Shown here: piece by piece, positions 18,043 to 28,600 of the stretch
Position numbering within the stretch: the first letter of the stretch is position 1
Layout of the letters: each line of letters opens with the position of its first letter
Notes under the pieces: model-generated
Database searches by the model: none
What the model saw: only the letters and a program-made list of their open reading frames with translations
What the model was told of the DNA's origin: nothing
Program-made: the position numbers and the translations under genes
NCBI GenBank assembly: GCA_016844945.1
Contig: JAERTJ010000187.1
Coordinates: 62,001-126,000, forward strand
Length of the DNA stretch: 64,000 nucleotides
Direction: 5' to 3'
DNA from: Fidelibacterota bacterium
GTDB lineage: Bacteria > Fidelibacterota > UBA8477 > JABMPR01

Positions 18043-19809
18043 ATGATGAGTAAGTTGTTACGCGTATTACCCCTGCTGCTGATGGTGAGCATCGCACTAG
18101 GTGGCGGTATGGTAGAAAACACAAACCAGAGTGCCGAATTTGTACGCATGATGGCTCGTGGTGCTTCTACAGATCTTGATGCTGTGTTCTTCAATCCTGC
18201 TGGTTTAACCAAATTGGATAATGGGATGCATGTATATTTCAGTAGTCAAACAATTTCACAGAGTAGAACTATAACTGGAATAGCAACTATCCCTGATACC
18301 CTAGATGCCCCAGATTATGTGACCATGGACGAAACATTTGAGGGAACCACATTCGCTCCAGTGTTTCCAAATTTATATCTTGCCTATAAGACTGGGAATC
18401 TAGTTCTCTCTGCAGGTTTAGTTCCAGTTGGTGGTGGTGGTAGTGCTGTTTTTGATGATGGTCTACCTTCATTTGCAGCTCCTGCTTCCGCTCTTCCTGC
18501 CCTATTATCCAGTAATGATCTGCCAACTACCCAATATGATTTCGATGTTGCTTTTGATGGGTCATCACTCTACATGGGTGGACAGTTTGCAGCCTCCTAT
18601 GCTATAAATGATATGATTTCTGTTTCCGCAGGTGTACGCTATTTCCAGGCATCGAATACCTATAAGGGCCATTTAAAGGATATCAGGATAAATCCTGTCG
18701 CTGAATTTGATACTGATCTTGATGGTACGAACGACTTAACAATTAATGATGGCTCAATGACTTCTGCACCACAGTTCTTCTTAGATATGGAAAATTTCCT
18801 AGATAATACTGCATCAGCATATGCCGCAGGTGCTGCAACAGCAACGGGTTATGCAGCTCAAGCGAATGGTGCAGCAGCAAGTCTTCAGCCGGCGATTGAT
18901 CTTGGGTTTGGTGATACATCTTTTGATAATCTGGTTCTTGGTGGTGGAATCACACAAGCGGAAGTGGACGCGCTTGGAGCGGGACTCGCTGATTTTGGTG
19001 TACCTGGATTTGATTCATCTACTTGGACTCCCAATATGACTCAAGGTGCATATACAACTGTAGCTACATCATTAGCAACTCAGGCTGCTGTTGCCTCCGC
19101 TACTGCTGACGTCTACACGGGGAAGGCAGATGAAATGGGGGTTAATGCAGCTAAAACTGGTGATATCAATGTTGATGCTACTCAATCAGGTTCAGCTTTT
19201 GCACCAATTTTTGGCATCCATCTAAGCCCTATGGAAAATCTGCAAATAGGTATCCGTTATGAAGCTCTAGCTGCTTTAGAACTGACCAACGAAAATGCTG
19301 ATACTGCGGCTATTTTCTATCCTGATGGCGAAGTCACCAACGCTGATATGCCTGCCATGTTAGGTATTGGATTGTCCTACCGAGCTTTACCTTCACTAAA
19401 CATTGCCTTTGATTACAACATGTATTTCAATGAAGATGCAGATTGGGATGGTAAGGAAGCTGATGTTGAAAATGGTTCAGAAATAGCTGTCGGTGTTGAA
19501 TTCGCGCTGAGTGAATCTCTTCTATTAAGTGGTGGATATCTTATGGCAACGGCTGGGGCTAAGGATGCATATCAATCGGATCTTTCCTACAGCCTGAATT
19601 CAAATACTTTTGGTCTTGGTGCCAAATATACATTGAATCCACAAATGGCTATTACACTTGGATTCTCAAGCACCTCCTATGAGGAAGGTTCAAAATCTGG
19701 AGCTATTTATTCATTAGCTGATGATGACGTAACACCTACTCTGGTTGGAGATGAAACCTATATGAAGACAGCAACAGTATTTGCAATAGGTCTACAAAAA
19801 AGTTTCTAA
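18043..19809 (+). CDS. FadL/OmpP1-family outer-membrane transport protein
   Basis: A 588-residue beta-barrel of the FadL family, channels for long-chain fatty acids and other hydrophobic compounds. After the signal peptide the mature N terminus has NTNQSAEFVRMMARGASTD and DAVFFNPAGLTKL, the FadL hatch signature; the protein ends in GLQKSF with a terminal Phe. Family members are usually 400-470 residues. Here an Ala- and Gly-rich segment (about residues 254-382, with AYAAGAATATGYAAQ) is inserted in what should be a loop. The frame is open further upstream to 17974, but the ATG at 18043 has an AAGGAGA site and the signal peptide directly after it. A strong terminator follows. Confidence 0.87.
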   Translation: MMSKLLRVLPLLLMVSIALGGGMVENTNQSAEFVRMMARGASTDLDAVFFNPAGLTKLDNGMHVYFSSQTISQSRTITGIATIPDTLDAPDYVTMDETFEGTTFAPVFPNLYLAYKTGNLVLSAGLVPVGGGGSAVFDDGLPSFAAPASALPALLSSNDLPTTQYDFDVAFDGSSLYMGGQFAASYAINDMISVSAGVRYFQASNTYKGHLKDIRINPVAEFDTDLDGTNDLTINDGSMTSAPQFFLDMENFLDNTASAYAAGAATATGYAAQANGAAASLQPAIDLGFGDTSFDNLVLGGGITQAEVDALGAGLADFGVPGFDSSTWTPNMTQGAYTTVATSLATQAAVASATADVYTGKADEMGVNAAKTGDINVDATQSGSAFAPIFGIHLSPMENLQIGIRYEALAALELTNENADTAAIFYPDGEVTNADMPAMLGIGLSYRALPSLNIAFDYNMYFNEDADWDGKEADVENGSEIAVGVEFALSESLLLSGGYLMATAGAKDAYQSDLSYSLNSNTFGLGAKYTLNPQMAITLGFSSTSYEEGSKSGAIYSLADDDVTPTLVGDETYMKTATVFAIGLQKSF

Positions 19810-19828
19810 AGTAATTTAAAAAATCTGT

Positions 19829-19855
19829 AAAAAGGCCGCTTCTGCGGCCTTTTTA
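19829..19855 (+). terminator. Rho-independent terminator after the FadL-like gene
   Basis: A perfect stem of AAAAGGCCGC (19830-19839) and GCGGCCTTTT (19844-19853) with a TTCT loop, ending in a T run, 20 bases past the stop. Confidence 0.9.
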
Positions 19856-19874
19856 CTCTCAAGGAGTTCTCAAG

Positions 19875-20525
19875 ATGGATAAAATCAAAAATATTGGAAT
19901 AATTCTGTCAGTGATTGGGGGCTTGTTGATCGGTTGTGAGGAAGCAGAAGATGACCCTGCGATTCTTCCAACCTTACCCCTCGCAGGAACTTATACTCTT
20001 ACTGAAATGACCATCAATATGGATGCCACCCTGTTGCGGGATACGGTTCTTGTGTTTATCACACCACAGAATGGTGTAGATACAGTCTTCATTTCAGCCG
20101 GGGAAACCATTCTATCAACCACGACCCTTTATACGGATAATGACGCAACACCTATTGGCGGTACTGTGGTTCTTGAGAATGATAGTAGTGCAACTTTGCA
20201 TGGGTTACTCCCCGTAAATTGGGGGACCGGGTGTGCACCTAATGTCCTCATTTCTGATTTAGGTTCTGGTGGGACCTGGGCTGCAGACACGACTACCGGA
20301 TTATTTGAATTAGATCTGGTAGTAGATGCATTGGATATTGATGGGTATATTGTGATAACAGACGATCTAATTGAAGTCCATTATGAAGCACTGGTTTCTA
20401 ATGATGAACGAATGATTACGTCAGTGAGTTATATGGGATCAGAAGTCCCCGTGAATCCTGCCTGTGTTGCCGTGTCGACTGTCACTGAAAGAATATTAAC
20501 ACTCATCCCAACCCCGGAAGGTTAA
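19875..20525 (+). CDS. Lipoprotein of unknown function
   Basis: A 216-residue protein with a lipoprotein leader ending GLLIGC (Cys21) followed by an acidic EEAEDDPA linker. The mature part starts LAGTYTLTEMTINMDAT, a pattern often seen in lipocalin-like or heme-binding-like small lipoproteins of this kind of bacterium, but no family can be named with confidence. An AAGGAG site precedes the ATG and lies right after the terminator of the FadL-like gene, so it probably has its own promoter or depends on readthrough. It may serve the outer membrane alongside the preceding transport genes. Confidence 0.7.
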   Translation: MDKIKNIGIILSVIGGLLIGCEEAEDDPAILPTLPLAGTYTLTEMTINMDATLLRDTVLVFITPQNGVDTVFISAGETILSTTTLYTDNDATPIGGTVVLENDSSATLHGLLPVNWGTGCAPNVLISDLGSGGTWAADTTTGLFELDLVVDALDIDGYIVITDDLIEVHYEALVSNDERMITSVSYMGSEVPVNPACVAVSTVTERILTLIPTPEG

Positions 20526-20559
20526 GCCCTGTGCCATATCCATTTATCCCGGCAGACTG

Positions 20560-23412
20560 ATGGATATTAGACTTAAAAACCCAGGAACACGACGTGCCCT
20601 GAGAAAACTCCTGCCTAAAGGAGAGGTTCTCGCAGAACCCATACAGTTTCATGCCTACGCCAGAGATGCCGGCTTTTATCGGCTGCTTCCCAGGATTGTG
20701 GTAAAAGCCCAATCCATTGAAACAATTTCATCCGTCTTCAAGGTAGCCAATAAAAAAAAACGACATGTGGTTTTCAGGGCAGGTGGCACCAGCCTCTCTG
20801 GTCAATCAATCAGCAATGATATTTTAGTTGAAGTTAAACAAGGGTGGCGGGAGATATCTGTTGCTGAAGATGGCAAGCAAATCACCCTACAACCCGGTGT
20901 CGTGGCTGCCAGGGCTAATCTTGAATTGGCATCAAAGGGTTACCGCATTGGTCCTGACCCCGGTTCATTGAGATCTGCCCTGATTGGTGGTATCGTCGCC
21001 AATAATGCCAGTGGAATTGGATCTGGTACGCGCTTCAACAGCTATCAAACCTTGGTCAGCATGGAAATGGTTCTCCCAAACGGTTTAGTTTTGAATTCAG
21101 AGGATCCTCGGGAGAATGAAAAACTCCGCTTGAAAGCCCCTGACATATACGAGGGCTTAATCAGGATTCGAGAACAGATCAGAAATGACCCAGCACTATC
21201 CAAACGTATCATAAACAAATACAAACTTAAAAACACTATGGGGTATTCACTCAACAGCTTTCTGGATTATGACTCCCCCGTTGATATTCTTGCCCATCTC
21301 ATGGTGGGCTCAGAAGGAACCCTTGGATTCATTTCAAAGGTTACTCTGGAAACAGTTCCCCTTTACAGACACCGCGCCACAGGGCTGATCATGCTATCCT
21401 CATTCACTGATGCCGCAAGACTGGTTCCCAAGCTCAAAAAAACAGGATGCTCAGCTCTTGAGATCATGGATGATGCCGCTGTGATGGCTGTCAGAAATGT
21501 TCCAGATCTACCTGCGGAATTGCATACAGATTTGAGTGGTGGATTTGCAGTGCTCCTGGTCGAATACGAGGCAGACAAATCACAACAACTCAATAAGTTG
21601 GTCGAAACTGCTTTAAAAATTATTGGCGATAACCATCCCTCAGCGATACCTCGGTTTGTCAGCTCTCCTGTACAAAGGGAAAAATTATGGAAAGCCAGAC
21701 GGGAATTGGGACCCCTGCATGCAGCCTCGAGAACGCCTGGAACAACAGTCCTTAGTGAGGACGTTTGTTTTAAGGTGAAAGACTTAGCTCGAGCCATCAA
21801 AGATCTTCAAGTTCTATTTCGACGCCATCATTATGAGGATGCTGTGATCTTTGGCCACGCTGGTGATGGCAACCTTCATTTTAAGCTCAGCCTCGATTTG
21901 TCGAACCCAGGTGCCCTGGAAAACTACTCCGAATTCATCAAGGATCTGGTTGAATTAGTCATCAATAAATATGATGGCTCACTCAAAGCTGAACACGGTA
22001 CAGGTCGAAACATGGCTCCCTTTGTTGAGCGGGAATGGGGTTCAGATGCCTATCAGATCATGTGGGCCATCAAGAAGCTGTTGGACCCTAATGGGATTCT
22101 CAATCCTGATGTCCTCCTCAGTCATGATGAACAGATTCATCTTAAAAATATCAAATCTATACCGCAGGTAAATTCAGAGGTTGATAACTGCATTGAATGT
22201 GGTCTCTGTGAGCCAGTCTGTCCTTCAGCGGACTTTACATTCACACCGAGACAACGCATTAGTGTGCTTAGAGAAATGGAGGTCCTGAAAACAGACGATC
22301 ATCTCCAGAGTAAAATTGGCAAGCTTGAAAAAGCCTATCGGTTCCATGGTGTTGAGTCTTGTGCAACCGATGGACTGTGTGCTCAGAGTTGCCCATTAGA
22401 TATCGATACCGGGCATTTGATGAAACAATTTAGAGCCCAAAAACGGGGATCAATGAGTAGACATATTCATCGCTTCACCCAGCGCCATATGAGTGCGACG
22501 CTACTCGGTGTCCGCGCTGTCCTCAATATTATTCAGCCGCTTGGTTATCTATCTAAAAACAATAGACTTTGGAGTAGCCTGAAAACCATATCACGCAGGA
22601 CAGGTGGAAAAATCCCGGCGATTAATCCATATTTATCAGCTGCCAGGGGATCATTGCCGACAGCCAATGAAGTAGCTGATGTGGTCTATTTCCCTTCCTG
22701 CCTTACTAGAAGTGTGGGTAGCGGTCAGCAAGCTGAATTGTCAATGTCCCAGGCTTTTGGAGAAATTCTGAATCAAGCTGATATCAAGTTTAAATATCCT
22801 GAAGATGTATCAAATCTGTGTTGCGGTTTGAGTTTCAGCTCGAAGGGTTATGAAGCAGCAGCATTGCAGGCAGCCATTCAAACCACTGAAAGCTTGTGGA
22901 TCAGTTCTGATCATGGGAAACTCCCCATCGTAATGGATACCAGCCCCTGTTCAAGCCATATGCTTCAATACGACCAGATTCTGAGCGGGATACATCTCGC
23001 CCGTTGGCGAAGTCTCAAGATCTATGATGTGGTTGAATATCTTCATGATGTGGTGCTAGAAAAATTGAGTCTCTGGCATGTTCAGAAAAAAATCGTATTA
23101 CATCCAACCTGCTCAACACGCCGTATGAATCTTACAGGCAAAATGGAGGCAATTGCACAACGATGTGCCCGTGAGGTCATTATACCTAAGGATCTTGGAT
23201 GTTGTGCCTTCGCAGGAGACAGAGGGATATTGATGCCAGACCTCACAGCGAGTGCAACTTCAGCAGAAGCCACTGAACTTAAAAGTATAGAGGCTGAAGG
23301 ACACTATTCAACCAGTAGAACCTGCGAAATCGGGATGAGTCTTGCCACAGATGCCAGTTACGAATCCATTATCAATCTGGTCCATAAAGCTGTTATTCAA
23401 CCTACCCAATAG
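20560..23412 (+). CDS. FAD- and Fe-S-binding 2-hydroxyacid dehydrogenase (D-lactate/glycolate type)
   Basis: A 950-residue fusion of a GlcD-like flavoprotein with a GlcF-like iron-sulfur protein. The PCMH-type FAD domain has VVFRAGGTSLSGQ and PGSLRSALIGGIVANNASG (residues about 65-155), and the FAD-oxidase C domain has GHAGDGNLHF and EHGTGRNMAPF. Next come CIECGLCEPVC (about 545) and CATDGLCAQSC (about 598), the latter with three cysteines, then two CCG-type cysteine-rich segments (NLCCGLSFSSKG and LGCCAFAGDRG). Such proteins oxidise D-lactate, glycolate or D-2-hydroxyglutarate and pass electrons to the respiratory chain at the inner membrane. The exact substrate is not readable. The gene stands alone, without lactate permease or regulator nearby. 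Confidence 0.92.
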   Translation: MDIRLKNPGTRRALRKLLPKGEVLAEPIQFHAYARDAGFYRLLPRIVVKAQSIETISSVFKVANKKKRHVVFRAGGTSLSGQSISNDILVEVKQGWREISVAEDGKQITLQPGVVAARANLELASKGYRIGPDPGSLRSALIGGIVANNASGIGSGTRFNSYQTLVSMEMVLPNGLVLNSEDPRENEKLRLKAPDIYEGLIRIREQIRNDPALSKRIINKYKLKNTMGYSLNSFLDYDSPVDILAHLMVGSEGTLGFISKVTLETVPLYRHRATGLIMLSSFTDAARLVPKLKKTGCSALEIMDDAAVMAVRNVPDLPAELHTDLSGGFAVLLVEYEADKSQQLNKLVETALKIIGDNHPSAIPRFVSSPVQREKLWKARRELGPLHAASRTPGTTVLSEDVCFKVKDLARAIKDLQVLFRRHHYEDAVIFGHAGDGNLHFKLSLDLSNPGALENYSEFIKDLVELVINKYDGSLKAEHGTGRNMAPFVEREWGSDAYQIMWAIKKLLDPNGILNPDVLLSHDEQIHLKNIKSIPQVNSEVDNCIECGLCEPVCPSADFTFTPRQRISVLREMEVLKTDDHLQSKIGKLEKAYRFHGVESCATDGLCAQSCPLDIDTGHLMKQFRAQKRGSMSRHIHRFTQRHMSATLLGVRAVLNIIQPLGYLSKNNRLWSSLKTISRRTGGKIPAINPYLSAARGSLPTANEVADVVYFPSCLTRSVGSGQQAELSMSQAFGEILNQADIKFKYPEDVSNLCCGLSFSSKGYEAAALQAAIQTTESLWISSDHGKLPIVMDTSPCSSHMLQYDQILSGIHLARWRSLKIYDVVEYLHDVVLEKLSLWHVQKKIVLHPTCSTRRMNLTGKMEAIAQRCAREVIIPKDLGCCAFAGDRGILMPDLTASATSAEATELKSIEAEGHYSTSRTCEIGMSLATDASYESIINLVHKAVIQPTQ

Positions 23413-23491
23413 TTCATTATCCAGGATTAAAATGGTTTTCTAATCTCAGTTTGACCATAATTTACTGCCATTCAAAACAAGGGGATCTATC

Positions 23492-24874
23492 ATGAAACAA
23501 ACAATTCCTATCATGCTTTGTCTATTATTTTCTGTTGTAAATAGCCAGGATTATAAAGCGCTGAGTAACCAGGATATTTCAACCTATGCCAAGCACTTTA
23601 AATCTGGAAGTGGGAATGTGGCTCGGCAGAATGCGCTGGCAAATAACAGCATTAAGTCTTTGGCTATTGACAGACAAACGAGAACTGGTCAACAGCATTT
23701 GTTTTCTGATAAGATTGATGTCACAGGCATCAGTAATCAAAAATCGAGTGGTCGTTGTTGGCTGTTTGCAGGATTGAATATTTTACGTCCCATTGTTATA
23801 GATAAATATGATTTGGAGCAGTTTGAATTTTCGCAGAATTTCCTGTTCTTTTATGATAAGCTTGAGAAGTCTAATCTATTTCTGAATCAGATGATCCTGA
23901 TGAAAGATCGAGAGATCCACAATCGAGAATTAGCATTTTTGCTGGATTCACCCATCGGTGATGGCGGTCAATGGAACATGGTTGTCGATCTCATTGATAA
24001 GTATGGGTTGGTACCCATGAGTGTTATGCCGGAGACATTTGCAAGTTCCTCCACCAAGGAAATGAATATGTTGCTGAAAAAACGCCTCCGCAGAGCAGCT
24101 GCAGATATCCGCAGAACATCTGACGATTCAGAATATAAACAAATACATCAAAATGCTATGACTGACATCTATCGCATCTTAGCCCTGGCGCTGGGTGAGC
24201 CGCCTCATACTTTCGTCTGGCAATATGAAAATGAAGATGGAAAATTAAGCAAAGCAAAACAATACACGCCCCAGCAGTTTAGAGATGTTGTGGTTAATCA
24301 TTCTCTCAATGATTATGTCTATCTATTACAAAACCCCACCAAAGACTACTACCAAACCTATGAGATCAAATTTGACAAGGATATGATCGAGAAATCCAAC
24401 ATGTCAGTGCTGAACATTCCCCCTGATGTAATTAAAGCACAAACATTGAAGGCTGTTCTTGATGATGAACCCATCTGGTTTGCCTGTGATGTGGGACAGG
24501 AGCATCTGAGCAAGGATGGTCTGATGGTTCGTGGTATTTATGATTATGAAGCGCTCATGGGTGTTGATTTTAATCTTACAAAGAGTGATCAAATTTTATA
24601 TGGTGAGTCCATTCCAACGCATGCCATGGTGTTTATTGGTGTAGATGTCGTTGATAAATCACCGCGACAATGGCGGGTGGAGAACTCCTGGGGAAACAAA
24701 AAGGGGAATAATGGGTATTGGCTTATGGATGATGCCTGGTTTGATCAATATCTGTATGGTGTAATACTACCTAAAAAATACCTGGATAAAAAAACCAGAG
24801 AAGCGCTTGATACGAAGCCCATCCTTTTACCTCCATGGGATGCTATGTACACAATGATCCGGGGACCTGAATAA
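23492..24874 (+). CDS. pepC: PepC-type (C1B, bleomycin hydrolase family) cysteine peptidase, exported
   Basis: A 460-residue papain-fold peptidase. The catalytic cysteine is in NQKSSGRCWLFAGLN (C89), the histidine in PTHAMVF (H377) and the asparagine in VENSWG (N398), all in the spacing of aminopeptidase C/bleomycin hydrolase. Cytosolic PepC forms a hexamer that trims peptides. This protein starts with a hydrophobic stretch, MKQTIPIMLCLLFSVVNSQD, that reads as a signal peptide, so it probably acts in the periplasm or outside. The gene is followed ten bases later by an IF-2B-like gene. The ribosome site is AAGGGGA. Confidence 0.92.
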   Translation: MKQTIPIMLCLLFSVVNSQDYKALSNQDISTYAKHFKSGSGNVARQNALANNSIKSLAIDRQTRTGQQHLFSDKIDVTGISNQKSSGRCWLFAGLNILRPIVIDKYDLEQFEFSQNFLFFYDKLEKSNLFLNQMILMKDREIHNRELAFLLDSPIGDGGQWNMVVDLIDKYGLVPMSVMPETFASSSTKEMNMLLKKRLRRAAADIRRTSDDSEYKQIHQNAMTDIYRILALALGEPPHTFVWQYENEDGKLSKAKQYTPQQFRDVVVNHSLNDYVYLLQNPTKDYYQTYEIKFDKDMIEKSNMSVLNIPPDVIKAQTLKAVLDDEPIWFACDVGQEHLSKDGLMVRGIYDYEALMGVDFNLTKSDQILYGESIPTHAMVFIGVDVVDKSPRQWRVENSWGNKKGNNGYWLMDDAWFDQYLYGVILPKKYLDKKTREALDTKPILLPPWDAMYTMIRGPE

Positions 24875-24884
24875 TCGATCTGAA

Positions 24885-25616
24885 ATGAGCAACGCAGCCG
24901 ATTTTCTATTAGATAATAAGGATCTTGGATCATCTGCCTTACTCGAAAAGTTTATCCATCTGTTTTCTCAACTCTCAACAGCAGAAGTATTTGACCTGCT
25001 CAGTCAACTCCAGGCAACTTTCCCTCTCATGGCTGTCTGGAGTTTCGCTGAATCCTATTTCAAGAAATACCCCCCTGACCAACATTCAGTCACAGCATTC
25101 TCAAAAGAGGTTCAACAGTCAGCCAAGGGTGTCCTGCAAAGATCTGATATAGCTTTGGCCGAGTTTGATACATTGTTAACCCTGAGTCATAGTTCCCTGG
25201 TGGAAGCATTTTTGTGTAGATGCAGCTCACGAAAGTACAGGGTGATTTGCGCTCGTAGCCTTCCGGCTGGAGAAGGCGTGTCCTTCAGTCGAGCCCTTCA
25301 AAATGAAGGATTATCAATAGATATGGTTGAAGATTGGGAGATAAATGACGAGATTAAATATACGGATGCCATTGTCCTGGGTGCTGATTGGGTCACCAGT
25401 ACCACGATAATTAACAAATCGGGTTCTGCGGAGCTGGTAAAACAGGCAGATGTATTGAAAAAGCCTGTATTCATCCTGGCAGAAGCTTTTAAATTCATTC
25501 AGCGTAAAAGTTTTCCAGAGGAATGGCATTACCAGGATTGGTCCGATGGGAATGGTAATAGAAAGATTAAAGTGTTTGAATCTTTCCAGCGCACATCAAA
25601 CATTCAAATAATTTGA
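24885..25616 (+). CDS. IF-2B/eIF-2B-like protein (PF01008 family), short form
   Basis: A 243-residue member of the family that includes methylthioribose-1-phosphate isomerase (MtnA), ribose-1,5-bisphosphate isomerase and the eIF2B alpha/beta/delta subunits. The Rossmann part has YRVICARSLPAGEGVSF and the signature DAIVLGADWVTSTTIINKSG, keeping the GAD aspartate. Where MtnA has the catalytic cysteine in THCNSG, this protein reads LSHSS, so it seems to lack it. Isomerase activity is therefore doubtful. It is about 80-100 residues shorter than MtnA because the N-terminal helical part is reduced. Its role is unknown. It lies ten bases after the peptidase gene, so they are probably co-transcribed. 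Confidence 0.75.
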   Translation: MSNAADFLLDNKDLGSSALLEKFIHLFSQLSTAEVFDLLSQLQATFPLMAVWSFAESYFKKYPPDQHSVTAFSKEVQQSAKGVLQRSDIALAEFDTLLTLSHSSLVEAFLCRCSSRKYRVICARSLPAGEGVSFSRALQNEGLSIDMVEDWEINDEIKYTDAIVLGADWVTSTTIINKSGSAELVKQADVLKKPVFILAEAFKFIQRKSFPEEWHYQDWSDGNGNRKIKVFESFQRTSNIQII

Positions 25617-25652
25617 TGTTTATCGAGAAAGAGTTAAGGGTTAGAAATCAAT

Positions 25653-28600
25653 ATGAGTTGTAGAAATCCCTCAAAAGTCTTACAGAAAAGAAGACCCTGG
25701 GCTTTTTTATGCTTCTCAGCCTTGATTGTTGGTGGATTGTTTGGTCAAAATCTGACAACTCAAATCAGAACCTTTAGCATTGAAGAGGGGTTATCCTCCC
25801 ACAACATCAGTTGTGTGGCTCAGGATAAAATTGGCTATTTGTGGGTTGGGACTGATGATGGGCTCAACCGCTTTGATGGCTCAAAGTTTAGAGTTTTCAG
25901 GAATGATCCTAATGATTCTCTGTCTATTTCTGATACAAGAGTAACAGCAATATTCGCCACTCAATTTCATGGAAAACCCGAACTCTGGATAGGTACCCGG
26001 AATGGATTAAACCACTTGAATTTGAAAACAGGCGAATTCACCCGCTATTTGCATGATCCATTGCAAGCTACCTCACTCAGCCATCCAATCGTGACATCAA
26101 TTACGGGCCAGGATAATGGAAACATCTGGGTTGGATCAGAGAATGGCATCAGTATTCTTAGACCTGAATCCCGCGTAGCTGGAACTTTTTTAAGGGTTTA
26201 CTTTGAAAGTGATAGGGAAGATCTGGGAGATGTCAATTTTATAAGAAAAATAATTACCGGTCATTCTACTCTGAACGAGGACAAAATCTGGGTGGGCACA
26301 AGAGGGGGGTTAAAAAGCATCACCTTTATTGAAGGGGATCAGCCTGTCTTTTCAAGTTATGCGTTACCTGATAAACAGATGGAGGTGAATGGCGTAGATT
26401 TTAGAGCATTATTCCTTTCTAACAGGAAGAGTGATTCATATCTACTTGCGGGGACTGAACTTGGTGACCTGTACACGGTAAGCGCATTGAATCGCAATGC
26501 GGTACCAAAGAAGTTGTGGAGCTTTGATACATATATTCGAGATATCTATGTAGACGCAGTCAATCATATCTGGGTTGCGACTTATGGGGGTGGTCTTTTT
26601 CGGTTTAGTGTTAGCGATGATTCATTCAGTCTGGTCACATCATATCAGGGTCATCCGGAATTAAAAAATAGCCTGAGTAATTCTCATACTTCAGACTTGG
26701 CACTGGATAACGCAGGCATATTATGGGTAGCGACCGATAATGGTTTAAATGCCGTTCTCGATCCTGTTCAAGGTTTTTCTACCATGACACATATCCCGGG
26801 AAACCAGAACTCACTGGCAGGCTCTGGTATCCGATCTGTATATGAAGATTCTTATGGTGTTTTATGGGTAGGTACAGTTGCCAGTGGTCTAACTCGTATA
26901 AACCGAGCCACTGGTGAGTATAAGCATTACATTTCTCAGCCTGAGGATGCAGGGTCATTGGGATCCAACTCCATAACTTCAATTTTGCGAGATCGATTTG
27001 GTGTCATGTGGATCGGTTCCTGGGAAGGAGGGTTGTCCAGGCTTAACCCAGATGGCAATACCTTTACTCGGTTTACCCATGATCCCAATAATGTGCAAAG
27101 CCTCCCAGACAATGTTGTTCAAGGTATTCTGGAAGACAGGGAGGGTCGTTTGTGGTTGAATACGGGAAATGGCTTAAGTAGATACATCCCGGAAACACAA
27201 TCATTTGTAAACTATTTTCATGACCCGGAGGATAGTACCAGCATTACGACTGGAGAGCTACAATCTAAAGCCATGTACCTGGATCGTAAAAACCGACTCT
27301 GGCTGGGGTCTTATGGAGGAGGAGTCAGTCGACTCGATTTGAAGATTGAAGAAAATTTAGATCCTAAGACGGCTGTTTTCCAACAGTTCACTCACGATCC
27401 ATTGAATCCTCAAAGTATTGGCAGTAATCTGGCTATCTCCATTTCAGGCACCATTGAAAAAAATGTAGATGTGATCTGGATTGGATCTTTTAATAGTGGA
27501 CTCACGCGATTGGAGTCTCGATTCCGTGATGGAGATGAGGAATATAGTTATAAACATTTTACTGAATCTGATGGGTTGTGTGATAATGTCATTTTTGGTA
27601 TTGAAGTAGATAATCGTGAAGATCTCTGGCTAAGTACTGGAGAGGGCTTGTCGAGATTTGATCCAGAGTTGGAGCATTTTACCAATTACTTCATGGAAGA
27701 TGGTCTGCCAGCAAACGGTTTCTTCTGGGGAGCCAGCAATAAATCTCACACGGGAGAAATGTTTTTTGGTGGGACAGATGGTCTGGTTCACTTCTTTCCT
27801 GACGGTATAACAGGCAGATATATATTTGCACCTCAAATTACCATTTCTGGTGTCGAATTGATGAATAAACAATTGACGGACCGGCCTCGTGATTACAATG
27901 GCGCAGATCTTTATTTTGATCATACTGAAAATATTTTCACGCTGGAATGGGCATTGTTTGATTTCATAAAACCCGCAAAAAATCGCTTTGAGTACCAGCT
28001 TGAAGGTTTCCAGGATCATTGGGTCTCAGCTGAAAATAAGAACTCGGTCACTTTCAGCAACCTTCCAGGAGGTCAGTATACTTTCAGGGTGAGGGGATCC
28101 AACTATAATGGTGTCAAATCAATTCAGGAAGCAACTGTTCAAGTAAATATAAAACCCCCTTTCTGGGATACCCTCATATTCAGAGTTGCCATCATATTGA
28201 GTATCATCATCGGACTAAGTCTCCTGGTTAGAATCAGGACTAAGGCGATTGCTCGGAGAAATAAAAAGTTACGTGAAAGTAACGAAGCCTTGAGCATACT
28301 GGTGAAGGAGAGGGAAAATGCTGAGGATGCGTTGAGGCGTACTCTGGATGAGAAAGATGTTTTACTCAGAGAAATTTATCACCGGACCAAGAACAATATG
28401 TCCGTTATCATTTCATTGCTCAACCTTCAAGCAGCAGGGATAGATAAGCCAGAACTCACTGAAATGTTTGATGAAATCAAGGGGCGAATCTATGCCATGT
28501 CATTGGTGCATGAACAGTTGATGCGCACCAAAGATTTATCAGTGATTGACTTTCGTGAATATGTCGTTCAATTGATCAGCAATCTCATCTATAGTTATTC

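Noticed and set aside
18043-18210. Antisense frame opposite the start of the FadL-like gene
   Set aside because: It is a composition shadow of the real signal peptide and hatch sequence.
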